Of a stretch of 64,000 bases of DNA, positions 16,969 to 23,996 are shown piece after piece. The DNA is from Aquimonas sp041395245. GTDB lineage: Bacteria; Pseudomonadota; Gammaproteobacteria; Xanthomonadales; Xanthomonadaceae. The stretch spans positions 1 to 64,000 of the forward strand of contig JAWLAY010000013.1 of NCBI GenBank assembly GCA_041395245.1. Direction: 5' to 3'. Both the position numbers and the translations under genes were made by a program. The notes beneath the pieces are model-generated. The model saw only the letters and a list, made by a program, of their open reading frames with translations. It was not told the DNA's origin and did no database searches. Position 1 is the stretch's first letter. Every line of letters starts with the position of its first letter.

Positions 16969-17478
16969 TCACCGCGCGCCGCTGAGGCGGCGGAACAGTC
17001 CGCGTCGGGCCGCGCCCTCGGCAGGCAAGGCCTCGCCGCTGGACTGGGCGGGCGCTTGCATCAGGGCGTCCATCGCGGCCAGTGCGACCTCGCGTGCCTG
17101 GCTCATGTCGGCGAACTGCAACACCGGCGAAAACAGCGAACAACTCAGGTAGTCGCCCAGGCGCGCTTCACTGGCGGCAAGAAATTCGTAGCGCCCAGAT
17201 GGAAGTTCCAGCACGCAGGGCGTACCGCTGGCGGGCGCGGGATCGGCGCGCGGTTCGACCGGAAGACAGAGGATGTTCATGAACCACGGCGTGATCAGGA
17301 TGCCGATCCAGTACGTCTGCCAGCGTTGAAAGCCCACCGCGTCCACGCCCAGGCGCGGATTGAGGATCGGGATGTCGCGCATGCGCGTTGCGGCAATGTG
17401 TTGGAACGTGGATTCCAGTAGCGCGCCGGGGTGTTCGTACCGCGCAACGCGGTCGCATGAGCTGTCCGCCGCCGTCAT
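16969..17478 (-). CDS. hoxT: [NiFe]-hydrogenase assembly chaperone, HybE/HupJ family
   Basis: 169 residues. The family core 'PILNPRLGVDAVGFQRWQTY' and 'ILITPWFMNILCLP' are conserved HybE/HupJ/HoxT blocks; these chaperones help mature the small subunit before Tat export. It is the last gene of the hoxKGZMLOQRT operon and its start overlaps the hoxR stop by four bases. The C-terminal 25 residues are Ala/Arg-rich and poorly conserved. The stop codon lies one base from the convergent hoxJ stop. Confidence 0.85.
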   Translation of the reverse strand: MTAADSSCDRVARYEHPGALLESTFQHIAATRMRDIPILNPRLGVDAVGFQRWQTYWIGILITPWFMNILCLPVEPRADPAPASGTPCVLELPSGRYEFLAASEARLGDYLSCSLFSPVLQFADMSQAREVALAAMDALMQAPAQSSGEALPAEGAARRGLFRRLSGAR

Positions 17479-17711
17479 GTCGGCGCGCCACCGGGATCGT
17501 CTTCCAGCACCATGAACTGCTCACGCGCGCCGTCGCAGTTGGGGCAGCGCCAATGCTCGGGCAGGGCATCAAACGCGGTGCCGGGCGGAATCTGCCAGAC
17601 CGGATCGCCCTCGGCCGGATCGTAGACATGCCAGCAGATCTTGCATTCCAGCCGCGCATTGGCGGGCAGGCGTTCGGCCCTGCCCAGATAGGAACCTTCA
17701 AAACTGCTCAT
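17475..17711 (-). CDS. hoxR: Rubredoxin of the hydrogenase operon
   Basis: 78 residues. Two Cys-x-x-Cys knuckles 'CKICWHVYDPAEGD' and 'RCPNCDGAREQF' bind one iron. The spacing and the 'PPGTAFDALPEHWRCP' stretch are the rubredoxin core. HoxR/HupI proteins protect or reduce the maturing small subunit's FeS clusters under oxygen, which fits the oxygen-tolerant HoxK encoded upstream. It is followed by hoxT with a 4-base overlap. Confidence 0.93.
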   Translation of the reverse strand: MSSFEGSYLGRAERLPANARLECKICWHVYDPAEGDPVWQIPPGTAFDALPEHWRCPNCDGAREQFMVLEDDPGGAPT

Positions 17712-17756
17712 GCGGGGAAGCCTGCGTGCGGCGGCGGATCGTCGTCGGGAACGATA

Positions 17757-18611
17757 TCAGCAGTCGATCCACTCCAGCACTTCGCGCAGACGCTCGGTGG
17801 TGTCCTGCAGATCCTCTGCGGCGGCCTGCGCCACCTCGGGTAGTGTGCTGACTTCCAGGGTGTTGAGAATCAGCGCGTCCTGCGAATTGAAATACTGCAC
17901 CCACCAGACCCTCGCGATGCCGGTCGCGGTGACCCGGCAATTGCCGTAGCCGCGCGAAAGGAAGGTCACGCCACCGCGACCGAGTCGCGCATCGAGCCAG
18001 CTTGCGTCCTCGGGGCTGAAGGGTAGTAGCGAGAGGTTGATGACATGCGGCTCGTTGCGTTGCGCGCGCACCTGCTCGTTGATCTCCGCCAGCAAGGCCA
18101 CGGCATTGATGACGCCCGGACCGGCGTCGGCGGATTCGGGTGCCGCCAGACCGCAGGCGGCAACGTCGCGCGCCACGGCAGGCACGTCACCCACTTCCAC
18201 GTAGTCGTCGGTCGGAAGTCCCGAGGCATCGAAACCACGCAGTCGCCACACGCCCGCGAAGACGCTTTCCTGCGCCGATACGCGACCGGTTTCCAGGCTG
18301 ATCTGGGCGCTGACCTCGCCTTCGCCGAGCACTTGGTCAATCAAAAGGCGGTCGGCGGGCGCCAGCGCGGCCATGTCGAGACGAATCGCCGCCTGACCCG
18401 GTTGCCAGCGCGCGGCCGCGTCCAGCAAACCGCCAAACCAGGCCTTGAGTTGCTGCCGGTCGCGGAGCTCTTCGGGCTCGGGCAGCACCGGCGGGCGATA
18501 GGTGCGCATGTCCTTCGGCATTGGAAGGTAGTCGAGCGTGTCCTCTTCGGCCTGCGAGCCGGGCCCGAGCAAACCGCTGAGAAGAGTGAGAGGAATCGTG
18601 GCAGTGCTCAT
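17757..18611 (-). CDS. hoxQ: Hydrogenase expression/maturation protein, HupH/HyaF family
   Basis: 284 residues. It has the HupH/HyaF/HoxQ pattern: an N-terminal Pro-rich stretch with 'LDYLPMPKDMRTYRPPVLPE', a middle 'GVWRLRGFDASG' and a C-terminal 'RGYGNCRVTATGIARVWWVQ'. HoxQ and HoxO act as Tat proofreading chaperones for the small subunit in characterised systems. It lies between hoxO (9-base gap) and hoxR (45-base gap). Confidence 0.9.
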   Translation of the reverse strand: MSTATIPLTLLSGLLGPGSQAEEDTLDYLPMPKDMRTYRPPVLPEPEELRDRQQLKAWFGGLLDAAARWQPGQAAIRLDMAALAPADRLLIDQVLGEGEVSAQISLETGRVSAQESVFAGVWRLRGFDASGLPTDDYVEVGDVPAVARDVAACGLAAPESADAGPGVINAVALLAEINEQVRAQRNEPHVINLSLLPFSPEDASWLDARLGRGGVTFLSRGYGNCRVTATGIARVWWVQYFNSQDALILNTLEVSTLPEVAQAAAEDLQDTTERLREVLEWIDC

Positions 18612-18620
18612 GACATGACC

Positions 18621-19049
18621 TCAATGACAGGCCGAAGCGGAAGGGGCAGCGCTGATGGCGATCGGTGGTCGGCGTACCGGGGCTTGCCGCAATTCCTGCA
18701 GGCGCTGCAGGTAGATCGACCAGTCCTGGATGCCGGAAATCGTGCCGACGTAGCCGCCCGCGCGCAGCACGACGAGGCTTGGCCAGCGATTAAAGCCGTA
18801 GCGCGTCTGCATGCTGCGCTCCAGGCTGGGATCGACGACGGCGGCCTGGAACTCGCCGCGAAAGGCCTGGACCAGTTCGGGCAGGACCACCGCGACATCC
18901 AGTGCCTCGGGGTATTGCGTGGGATCACCGGCACACAGCAACAAGGTATTGAGCGTGTCGTCGCAGAATGCGCTCACGTTGTCTTCGGTGAGCAGCGGGT
19001 AGCCATGGTGCTGCGTCAGCCGTTGCAACAGGGGATGCGAATGGCTCAT
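18621..19049 (-). CDS. hoxO: Hydrogenase small-subunit chaperone, thioredoxin-like HyaE/HupG family
   Basis: 142 residues with a thioredoxin fold lacking the redox CxxC; the region reads 'TLLLCAGDPTQYPEALDVAV' and 'RWPSLVVLRAGGYVG'. HyaE/HupG/HoxO proteins bind the Tat signal of the small subunit and delay export until assembly is complete. The start overlaps the hoxL stop by four bases. Confidence 0.9.
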   Translation of the reverse strand: MSHSHPLLQRLTQHHGYPLLTEDNVSAFCDDTLNTLLLCAGDPTQYPEALDVAVVLPELVQAFRGEFQAAVVDPSLERSMQTRYGFNRWPSLVVLRAGGYVGTISGIQDWSIYLQRLQELRQAPVRRPPIAISAAPSASACH

Positions 19050-19351
19050 GGGGTGTGCTCTCTTAAATGGGCGGGCAGTTCGGGGACGCGGTCGATCAGA
19101 TCGGCGAAGTGGCGTGACAGGTCGGTGTCACCGGCCATCGCGGCCTGCAGTCCATCCAGTGCAGCATTGACCTGCCGTGCGTAGTCGGCATCGATGACTT
19201 CGCGGGCGGCATCAAGGAAACACAGCAGCCAGGTGCCGGGTGCCTGCGGACCGACCAGCAACAGATCGATCCGGCGCGGCCCGTCGCGGGTTTCGCACAG
19301 GGCATGGAATGCGTTGCCGTGGATGACCTGTGCGGGAATGCCTAGACACAT
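19046..19351 (-). CDS. hoxL: HypC-family hydrogenase chaperone
   Basis: 101 residues beginning 'MCLGIPAQVI', the HypC/HupF/HoxL N-terminus whose Cys2 binds the large-subunit precursor and the Fe(CN)2CO unit. The ATG at 19351 was chosen for this motif; the longer upstream frame is unrelated. It is the operon-dedicated paralogue of HypC. The general hypABDEF genes are not in this window and must be elsewhere. It lies 22 bases after hoxM. Confidence 0.93.
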   Translation of the reverse strand: MCLGIPAQVIHGNAFHALCETRDGPRRIDLLLVGPQAPGTWLLCFLDAAREVIDADYARQVNAALDGLQAAMAGDTDLSRHFADLIDRVPELPAHLREHTP

Positions 19352-19373
19352 GGGCGATCCGTCCTCCCAACCT

Positions 19374-20033
19374 TCATGTCTGCGGCAGGAAACGTTGGTC
19401 GCCCAGACGGCAGGCGGCATCCGCGCTGGGTCGCCCGGTTTCGTAGTGCGCCATGTCGAGGGTGTCCAGCGTGATGCGTTCGCGACCTGCCAACGGTTGC
19501 CCGCGCGGCTGTGGGTCGCTGCCCCATTCGCGCAAACGCTGCAGCGCGACCTGGATGGCATCGGGAACCACCGCCTTGACGGTATCCGACAGACTGCCGC
19601 CGTAGTCCTCCAGCGTCTCCGGTTGCACGCCGATCAGGCAGATGCTGGTCGGCGACCAGCCGCGCAACAGCGCCACCGACAGCACTTCCTGAAAGCCGGT
19701 CTGATGCAGGCTCATTTTCTTCGCGCCCATGAAGCGCGGCACGTCGTCGTTCTCGACCACTTTCAGCGTGCCGGGCGCGAGACCGTAGTCGACCGCATCG
19801 AGGATCAGCAATCGCCGACAGCCTTCGACGTAGGGCAACAGATACAAACCCTGTGTGCCGCCATCCAGCAGTTGCGTACCCGCCGCGAAGCGCCATCCAG
19901 CGTGCAGTTGCTCCAGTGTGCGAATGCCGAAGCCTTCGTCCGACCAGAGCAGATTGCCAATGCCGAGCACCAGCGTGTCGCTACGATGGTCGAGCGCGAA
20001 ATCATCCTCGCCGAAGGTCTGACGGGCCATCAC
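19374..20033 (-). CDS. hoxM: Hydrogenase maturation protease
   Basis: 219 residues. Endopeptidase that removes the C-terminal extension of the large subunit after nickel insertion. Motifs are 'LVLGIGNLLWSDEGFGIR' (Glu metal ligand), 'LLILDAVDYGLAPGTL' (Asp ligand) and 'SLHQTGFQEVL' (His ligand). The predicted substrate is the 15-residue tail of HoxG. The start overlaps the hoxZ stop by four bases. Confidence 0.95.
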   Translation of the reverse strand: MMARQTFGEDDFALDHRSDTLVLGIGNLLWSDEGFGIRTLEQLHAGWRFAAGTQLLDGGTQGLYLLPYVEGCRRLLILDAVDYGLAPGTLKVVENDDVPRFMGAKKMSLHQTGFQEVLSVALLRGWSPTSICLIGVQPETLEDYGGSLSDTVKAVVPDAIQVALQRLREWGSDPQPRGQPLAGRERITLDTLDMAHYETGRPSADAACRLGDQRFLPQT

Positions 20034-20746
20034 GGACGATCATCCTTGAACAGGCGCCAGCCCGAGATCATGGTCGAGATCAGGCTTTGCCGCGACATGA
20101 TGTCCTCGCGCAGCGCCGCGTAGACGTGCAGCAGGATGAACAGCAGCATCGCCCACATGCCGAGGTGATGCCAGGTATGCACGTCCTGACTCGAGCCGAA
20201 CAGCGGAATCACCCAGGACGTGAACCAGGCATGCGCCCAACTGCCTTCCTGCGTGCCTTCGCCATACAGCGCGAAGCCGGTGACGATCATGAACAGCGTG
20301 GTCGACAGGAACATCGTGAACATCGCGAGCTGGGCCAGCGGATTGTGGCCGACGTATTTCTTCGGGTCGCGCTCCAGAAACAGATACCAGCGCAGTTCGA
20401 ACATCACTTCGCGCCACCACTGCCGATTGAACACCGGCAGCACGAACATCTGGCGTGCGTGCTTGTTGCCGACGAAGGCCCAGTAGATCCGTCCCGCCAA
20501 GCCGATCAACAGGACATATCCTGCCGCGAAGTGGGCGAAACGGATGTAGCCCATCAGGAAGTGGTCGCTGGCTTCGCCGGGCAGACTGGGAAAGGGACTG
20601 GCGATGAACCAGCCGCTGACCGCCAGTACCGTGATGGCGAGTGCGTTGATCCAGTGCCAGAGCCGTACCGGCACCTCGTACACATAGATGGCTTTGACAG
20701 ATCGGCCGTGTGCGGCGGCCTCCTGCATGTCCTGATTCGAGAGCAT
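20030..20746 (-). CDS. hoxZ: Ni/Fe-hydrogenase b-type cytochrome subunit
   Basis: 238 residues with four transmembrane helices. Haem-ligand histidines are in 'VYEVPVRLWHWINALAI', 'IRFAHFAAGYVLL' and 'DVHTWHHLGMWAMLL'. It anchors HoxKG to the periplasmic face of the membrane and passes electrons to quinone. ATG 20746 ('MLSNQDMQEA') is preferred over the upstream in-frame start at 20800. It lies 102 bases after hoxG. Confidence 0.95.
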   Translation of the reverse strand: MLSNQDMQEAAAHGRSVKAIYVYEVPVRLWHWINALAITVLAVSGWFIASPFPSLPGEASDHFLMGYIRFAHFAAGYVLLIGLAGRIYWAFVGNKHARQMFVLPVFNRQWWREVMFELRWYLFLERDPKKYVGHNPLAQLAMFTMFLSTTLFMIVTGFALYGEGTQEGSWAHAWFTSWVIPLFGSSQDVHTWHHLGMWAMLLFILLHVYAALREDIMSRQSLISTMISGWRLFKDDRP

Positions 20747-20848
20747 GAATGTCTCCTCAAGGCTCACGCGGTCTGCGCGCAGACCGGCGTGAGCGACCAA
20801 CCGATACCGAACGCATCCGATGGCAACGCACCATCGGATGCCATGTCG

Positions 20849-22639
20849 TCAGCGCACCCGAACCCGCGACATTTCCTGTCCGTCCGGTGACATCACATGC
20901 GTCGAACAGGCCAGGCAAGGATCGAAGCTGTGCAAGGTGCGCAGGATTTCCAGCGGCTGATCGGCCACCGCGACCGGCGTGTTCATCAGGCTGGCTTCGA
21001 ACGCACCGATCTGTCCCTTGGAGTCGCGCGGACTGCCGTTCCAGGTGGTTGGCACCACGCACTGATAGTTGTCGATGCGCGTGTCCTTGATGCGAATCCA
21101 GTGGCCCAATGCGCCGCGCGGGGCTTCGGTGAAGCCGACGCCTTTGGCTTCCTTCGGCCAGGTCGACGGGTCCCACTTTTCGATGTTCGCCGTCGAGGAA
21201 TCACCGGCCTTGAGATTGGCGACCAGCTTGTCCTGGAAGTAGCGCATCTTGTGCGCCGCCCACGAGGCCTCAAGACCGCGCGCCGCGGTGCGTCCCAAGG
21301 TCGAGAACAGTGCCGTCAGTGGCACGCCCAAGGTGCGCAGCACCATGTCGACTGGTTCCTTGAACTCCGGCTTGTTCTGCACGTAACCGATCACGTAGCG
21401 CGACAGCGGACCGACTTCCATCGCGTGGCCTTTCCAGCGCGGTGCCTTGATCCACGAATACTTGCCGCCTTCGTCGATCTGCTCGATCCGCGTCGAGGTG
21501 CCCTTGGCGTTCTTGCCAAGCTCGTAATGCGGCTCGGTGACGCCTTCCCAGGGATGCAGCCCCTTGCCGGGCTGGTCGTACTTGAACCACGAGTGGTCGA
21601 CGAATTCCTGCACCTGCTCGGGGTCACGCAGATCGACCTCGTGCACGGTGGACAAATCACCATTGATGATCGCGCCGCGTGGCAGCAACAAGTTGGATGC
21701 CGAGTAGTCGTTGGCGCGATCCGGGATGTCGCCATAGGAAAGGATGCTCTGCGAAGACAGCCCGCCGCCGTAGTTCCAGTCCTTGTAGAACGAGGCAATC
21801 GCCAGCAGGTCGGGGATGTAGACGTTGTCGATGAAGTCGATGCTGCGGTCGATGATGCTGGAGATCAGGTTCAGCCGCTCCATGTTGATCGCGCCGACCG
21901 CGCCGGTGTCGTGCACGTTGATCGCACAGGGCACGCCGCCGACCAGCCAGTTCGGGTGCGGGTTCTTGCCACCGTAGATGGTGTGGATCTTGACGATCTC
22001 CTTCTGGAAATCGAGCGCTTCCAGATAGTGCGTCACTGCCATCAGATTGGCTTCGGGCGGCAGCTTGTAGGCCGGATTGCCCCAGTAGCCATTCATGAAC
22101 GGGCCGAGCTGTCCCGATTCGACGAACTTCTTCAGTCGATTCTGGATGTCGCGGAAATAGCCCGGCGAGGACAGCGGCCACGAGGAAATGCTCTGCGCCA
22201 GTTCCGAGGTCTTCTTGGGATCGGCGCTGAGCGCGCTGACCACATCGACCCAGTCAAGCGCATGCAGGTGGTAGAAGTGCACCAGGTGATCGTGCACCTG
22301 CAGACACAACTGCATGATGTTGCGAATGCTGTTGGCGTTCTCGGGAATCTGGATGCCCAGCGCGTCTTCCACCGCGCGCACCGAGGTCAGTGCATGCGTG
22401 CCGGTGCAGACACCGCAGATCCGCTCGGTAAACGCCCACGCGTCACGCGGATCGCGACCCTTGAGGATGACTTCCAGACCGCGCCACATGGTGCCGGTGG
22501 ACACCGCGTTGCGGATCACATTGTTCTCGTCGAGATTGACCTCGACGCGCATGTGGCCTTCGATGCGGGTGACCGGATCGACGACCACGCGCTTGCCCGA
22601 GTTGTCGAGCTTGAACCCCTGGGTTTCGTACGCACTCAT
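20849..22639 (-). CDS. hoxG: Membrane-bound uptake [NiFe] hydrogenase large subunit
   Basis: 596 residues. Catalytic subunit that splits H2. N-terminal nickel ligands are in 'ERICGVCTGTHALTS' and C-terminal ligands in 'FDPCLACSTH'. After that His there are 15 more residues (VMSPDGQEMSRVRVR), the peptide normally cleaved by the HoxM protease. This tail distinguishes it from the sensor subunit hoxC. It carries no signal peptide and is co-exported with Tat-signal-bearing HoxK. It starts nine bases after the hoxK stop. Confidence 0.97.
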   Translation of the reverse strand: MSAYETQGFKLDNSGKRVVVDPVTRIEGHMRVEVNLDENNVIRNAVSTGTMWRGLEVILKGRDPRDAWAFTERICGVCTGTHALTSVRAVEDALGIQIPENANSIRNIMQLCLQVHDHLVHFYHLHALDWVDVVSALSADPKKTSELAQSISSWPLSSPGYFRDIQNRLKKFVESGQLGPFMNGYWGNPAYKLPPEANLMAVTHYLEALDFQKEIVKIHTIYGGKNPHPNWLVGGVPCAINVHDTGAVGAINMERLNLISSIIDRSIDFIDNVYIPDLLAIASFYKDWNYGGGLSSQSILSYGDIPDRANDYSASNLLLPRGAIINGDLSTVHEVDLRDPEQVQEFVDHSWFKYDQPGKGLHPWEGVTEPHYELGKNAKGTSTRIEQIDEGGKYSWIKAPRWKGHAMEVGPLSRYVIGYVQNKPEFKEPVDMVLRTLGVPLTALFSTLGRTAARGLEASWAAHKMRYFQDKLVANLKAGDSSTANIEKWDPSTWPKEAKGVGFTEAPRGALGHWIRIKDTRIDNYQCVVPTTWNGSPRDSKGQIGAFEASLMNTPVAVADQPLEILRTLHSFDPCLACSTHVMSPDGQEMSRVRVR

Positions 22640-22648
22640 GATCGGTCC

Positions 22649-23719
22649 TCAGCTCTCTTGGTTCTTGCTCGTGAGTTGTTTGATCGCACTGACCGCCGCG
22701 TGCGCGGCGACCGCTGCGCCGACCACGCCGACCACCGCGCCGCCAACCTGGTCGGCATTGCTTTCGACGCCGAACTGGTGGATGTCGGTGACCCGGTCGT
22801 AGAACGAGCCCTTGTCCCAGAAGCCGTCTTCCGAACAGCCGATGCAGCCGTGACCGGACTGGATCGGGAAGGACACGCCGCCGTTCCAGCGCACCGTCGA
22901 GCAGGCGTTGTAGGTGGTCGGGCCCTTGCAGCCCAGCTTGTAGAGGCAATAGCCCTTGCGTGCGCCTTCGTCATCCCAGGCTTCGGCAAACTGGCCCGCG
23001 TCGAAGTGTGGGCGGCGATAGCATTTGTCGTGGATGCGCTGGCCGTAGAACATTTTCGGACGGCCTTGACGATCCAGTTCGGGAATGCGATCGAAGGTCA
23101 GCATGTAGGTGATGACGCCGGTCATCACTTCGGCAATCGGCGGACAGCCCGGCACCTTGATGATCGGCTTGTCGGTGATCACCTTGTGCACCGGCGTGGC
23201 CTGGGTGGGATTGGGCTTGGCGGCCTGCACGCAGCCCCAGGACGCACACGAACCCCACGAGATGATCGCCTTGCAGTCCTTGGCGACATGCCGCAACTGG
23301 TCGAGGAAGGGACGGCCACCGATGATGCAGGACATGCCTTCCTGATTCAGCGGCGGATTGCCTTCGACGGCGAGGATGTAGTTGCCCTTGTACTTGGTCA
23401 TCACTTCTTCAAGGATGGCCTCGGCCTGATGTCCGGCCGCCGTCATGATGGTGTCGTCGTAGTCGAGCGAGATCATCGACAGCACCGCGTCCTTGGCCAG
23501 CGGGTGGCCGGAACGGATGAAGGACTCGGAACAGCAGGTGCATTCCAGTCCGTGCAGCCACAACACCGGCGTGCGCGGTTTGGTTTCCATCGCATGCGCG
23601 ATCTTCGGCACGAACGAGGGACCGAGACCGAGCGAAGCGGCGGTCAGGCTGCAATACTTCAGAAAGCTGCGCCGGGTGATCCCCTGCCGTCGCATGACCT
23701 CGTAAAAGGTTTCCACCAT
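22649..23719 (-). CDS. hoxK: Membrane-bound uptake [NiFe] hydrogenase small subunit, oxygen-tolerant type
   Basis: 356 residues. The Tat signal 'RRSFLKYCSL' lies in the first 43 residues, with probable cleavage after 'IAHA'. Mature numbering then gives proximal-cluster cysteines 17, 19, 20 ('LECTCCSES'), 115 and 120 ('GSCASWGC') and 149 ('PGCPP'). This is the six-Cys set of oxygen-tolerant group 1 enzymes. A C-terminal hydrophobic helix 'GGAVVGVVGAAVAAHAAVSA' anchors it. ATG 23719 is chosen because known HoxK proteins start 'MVETFYEV'; a GTG two codons earlier (23725) is possible. An AGGAGGAG ribosome site precedes both. Confidence 0.97.
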   Translation of the reverse strand: MVETFYEVMRRQGITRRSFLKYCSLTAASLGLGPSFVPKIAHAMETKPRTPVLWLHGLECTCCSESFIRSGHPLAKDAVLSMISLDYDDTIMTAAGHQAEAILEEVMTKYKGNYILAVEGNPPLNQEGMSCIIGGRPFLDQLRHVAKDCKAIISWGSCASWGCVQAAKPNPTQATPVHKVITDKPIIKVPGCPPIAEVMTGVITYMLTFDRIPELDRQGRPKMFYGQRIHDKCYRRPHFDAGQFAEAWDDEGARKGYCLYKLGCKGPTTYNACSTVRWNGGVSFPIQSGHGCIGCSEDGFWDKGSFYDRVTDIHQFGVESNADQVGGAVVGVVGAAVAAHAAVSAIKQLTSKNQES

Positions 23720-23787
23720 GGCCACGGTCTCCTCCTCCTGGTTCTGTGGTCGTCACTGGCCCGCATCGCGCGGACTGTCGATGACCT

Positions 23788-23805
23788 AAACAAGAGGTGT
23801 GCCAA
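23788..23805 (-). promoter_or_regulatory. Probable sigma-54 (-24/-12) promoter of the hoxK operon
   Basis: On the minus strand the sequence reads TTGGCACACCTCTTGTTT. Compared with the consensus TGGCACG-N4-TTGCW, the -24 GG and the 10-base spacing are exact; the -12 dinucleotide is GT instead of GC. It lies about 70 bases upstream of the hoxK start, and the sigma-54 activator HoxA is encoded in the same locus. An AT-rich stretch (about 23861-23930) lies further upstream and would suit an activator or bending-protein site. Confidence 0.65.
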
Positions 23806-23996
23806 GTTTTTGTGGATGGAAAAATCCCGTAATGTCATGGGTTTATCGATCCGACGGGGGAATCTTTCGGCTTTAATTGCATATAAAAATTGCGTTTTTG
23901 TATTAATTGATATTCGGTAATTCATTTATTCGACGCGCCGTTCTCATGCCCTGAGACGCGGCGCTGCTGAACTTCCGCCGCCGACTGTCGCGGCCC

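Noticed and set aside
20897..23920. A very long plus-strand open frame opposite hoxG and hoxK
   Set aside because: It mirrors the codon periodicity of two unmistakable hydrogenase genes, has no family motifs and no ribosome site. Long antisense frames are expected in high-GC coding DNA.
23861..23930. Candidate IHF site in the AT-rich region upstream of hoxK
   Set aside because: No stretch fits WATCAANNNNTTR well on either strand; only the AT-richness is real.
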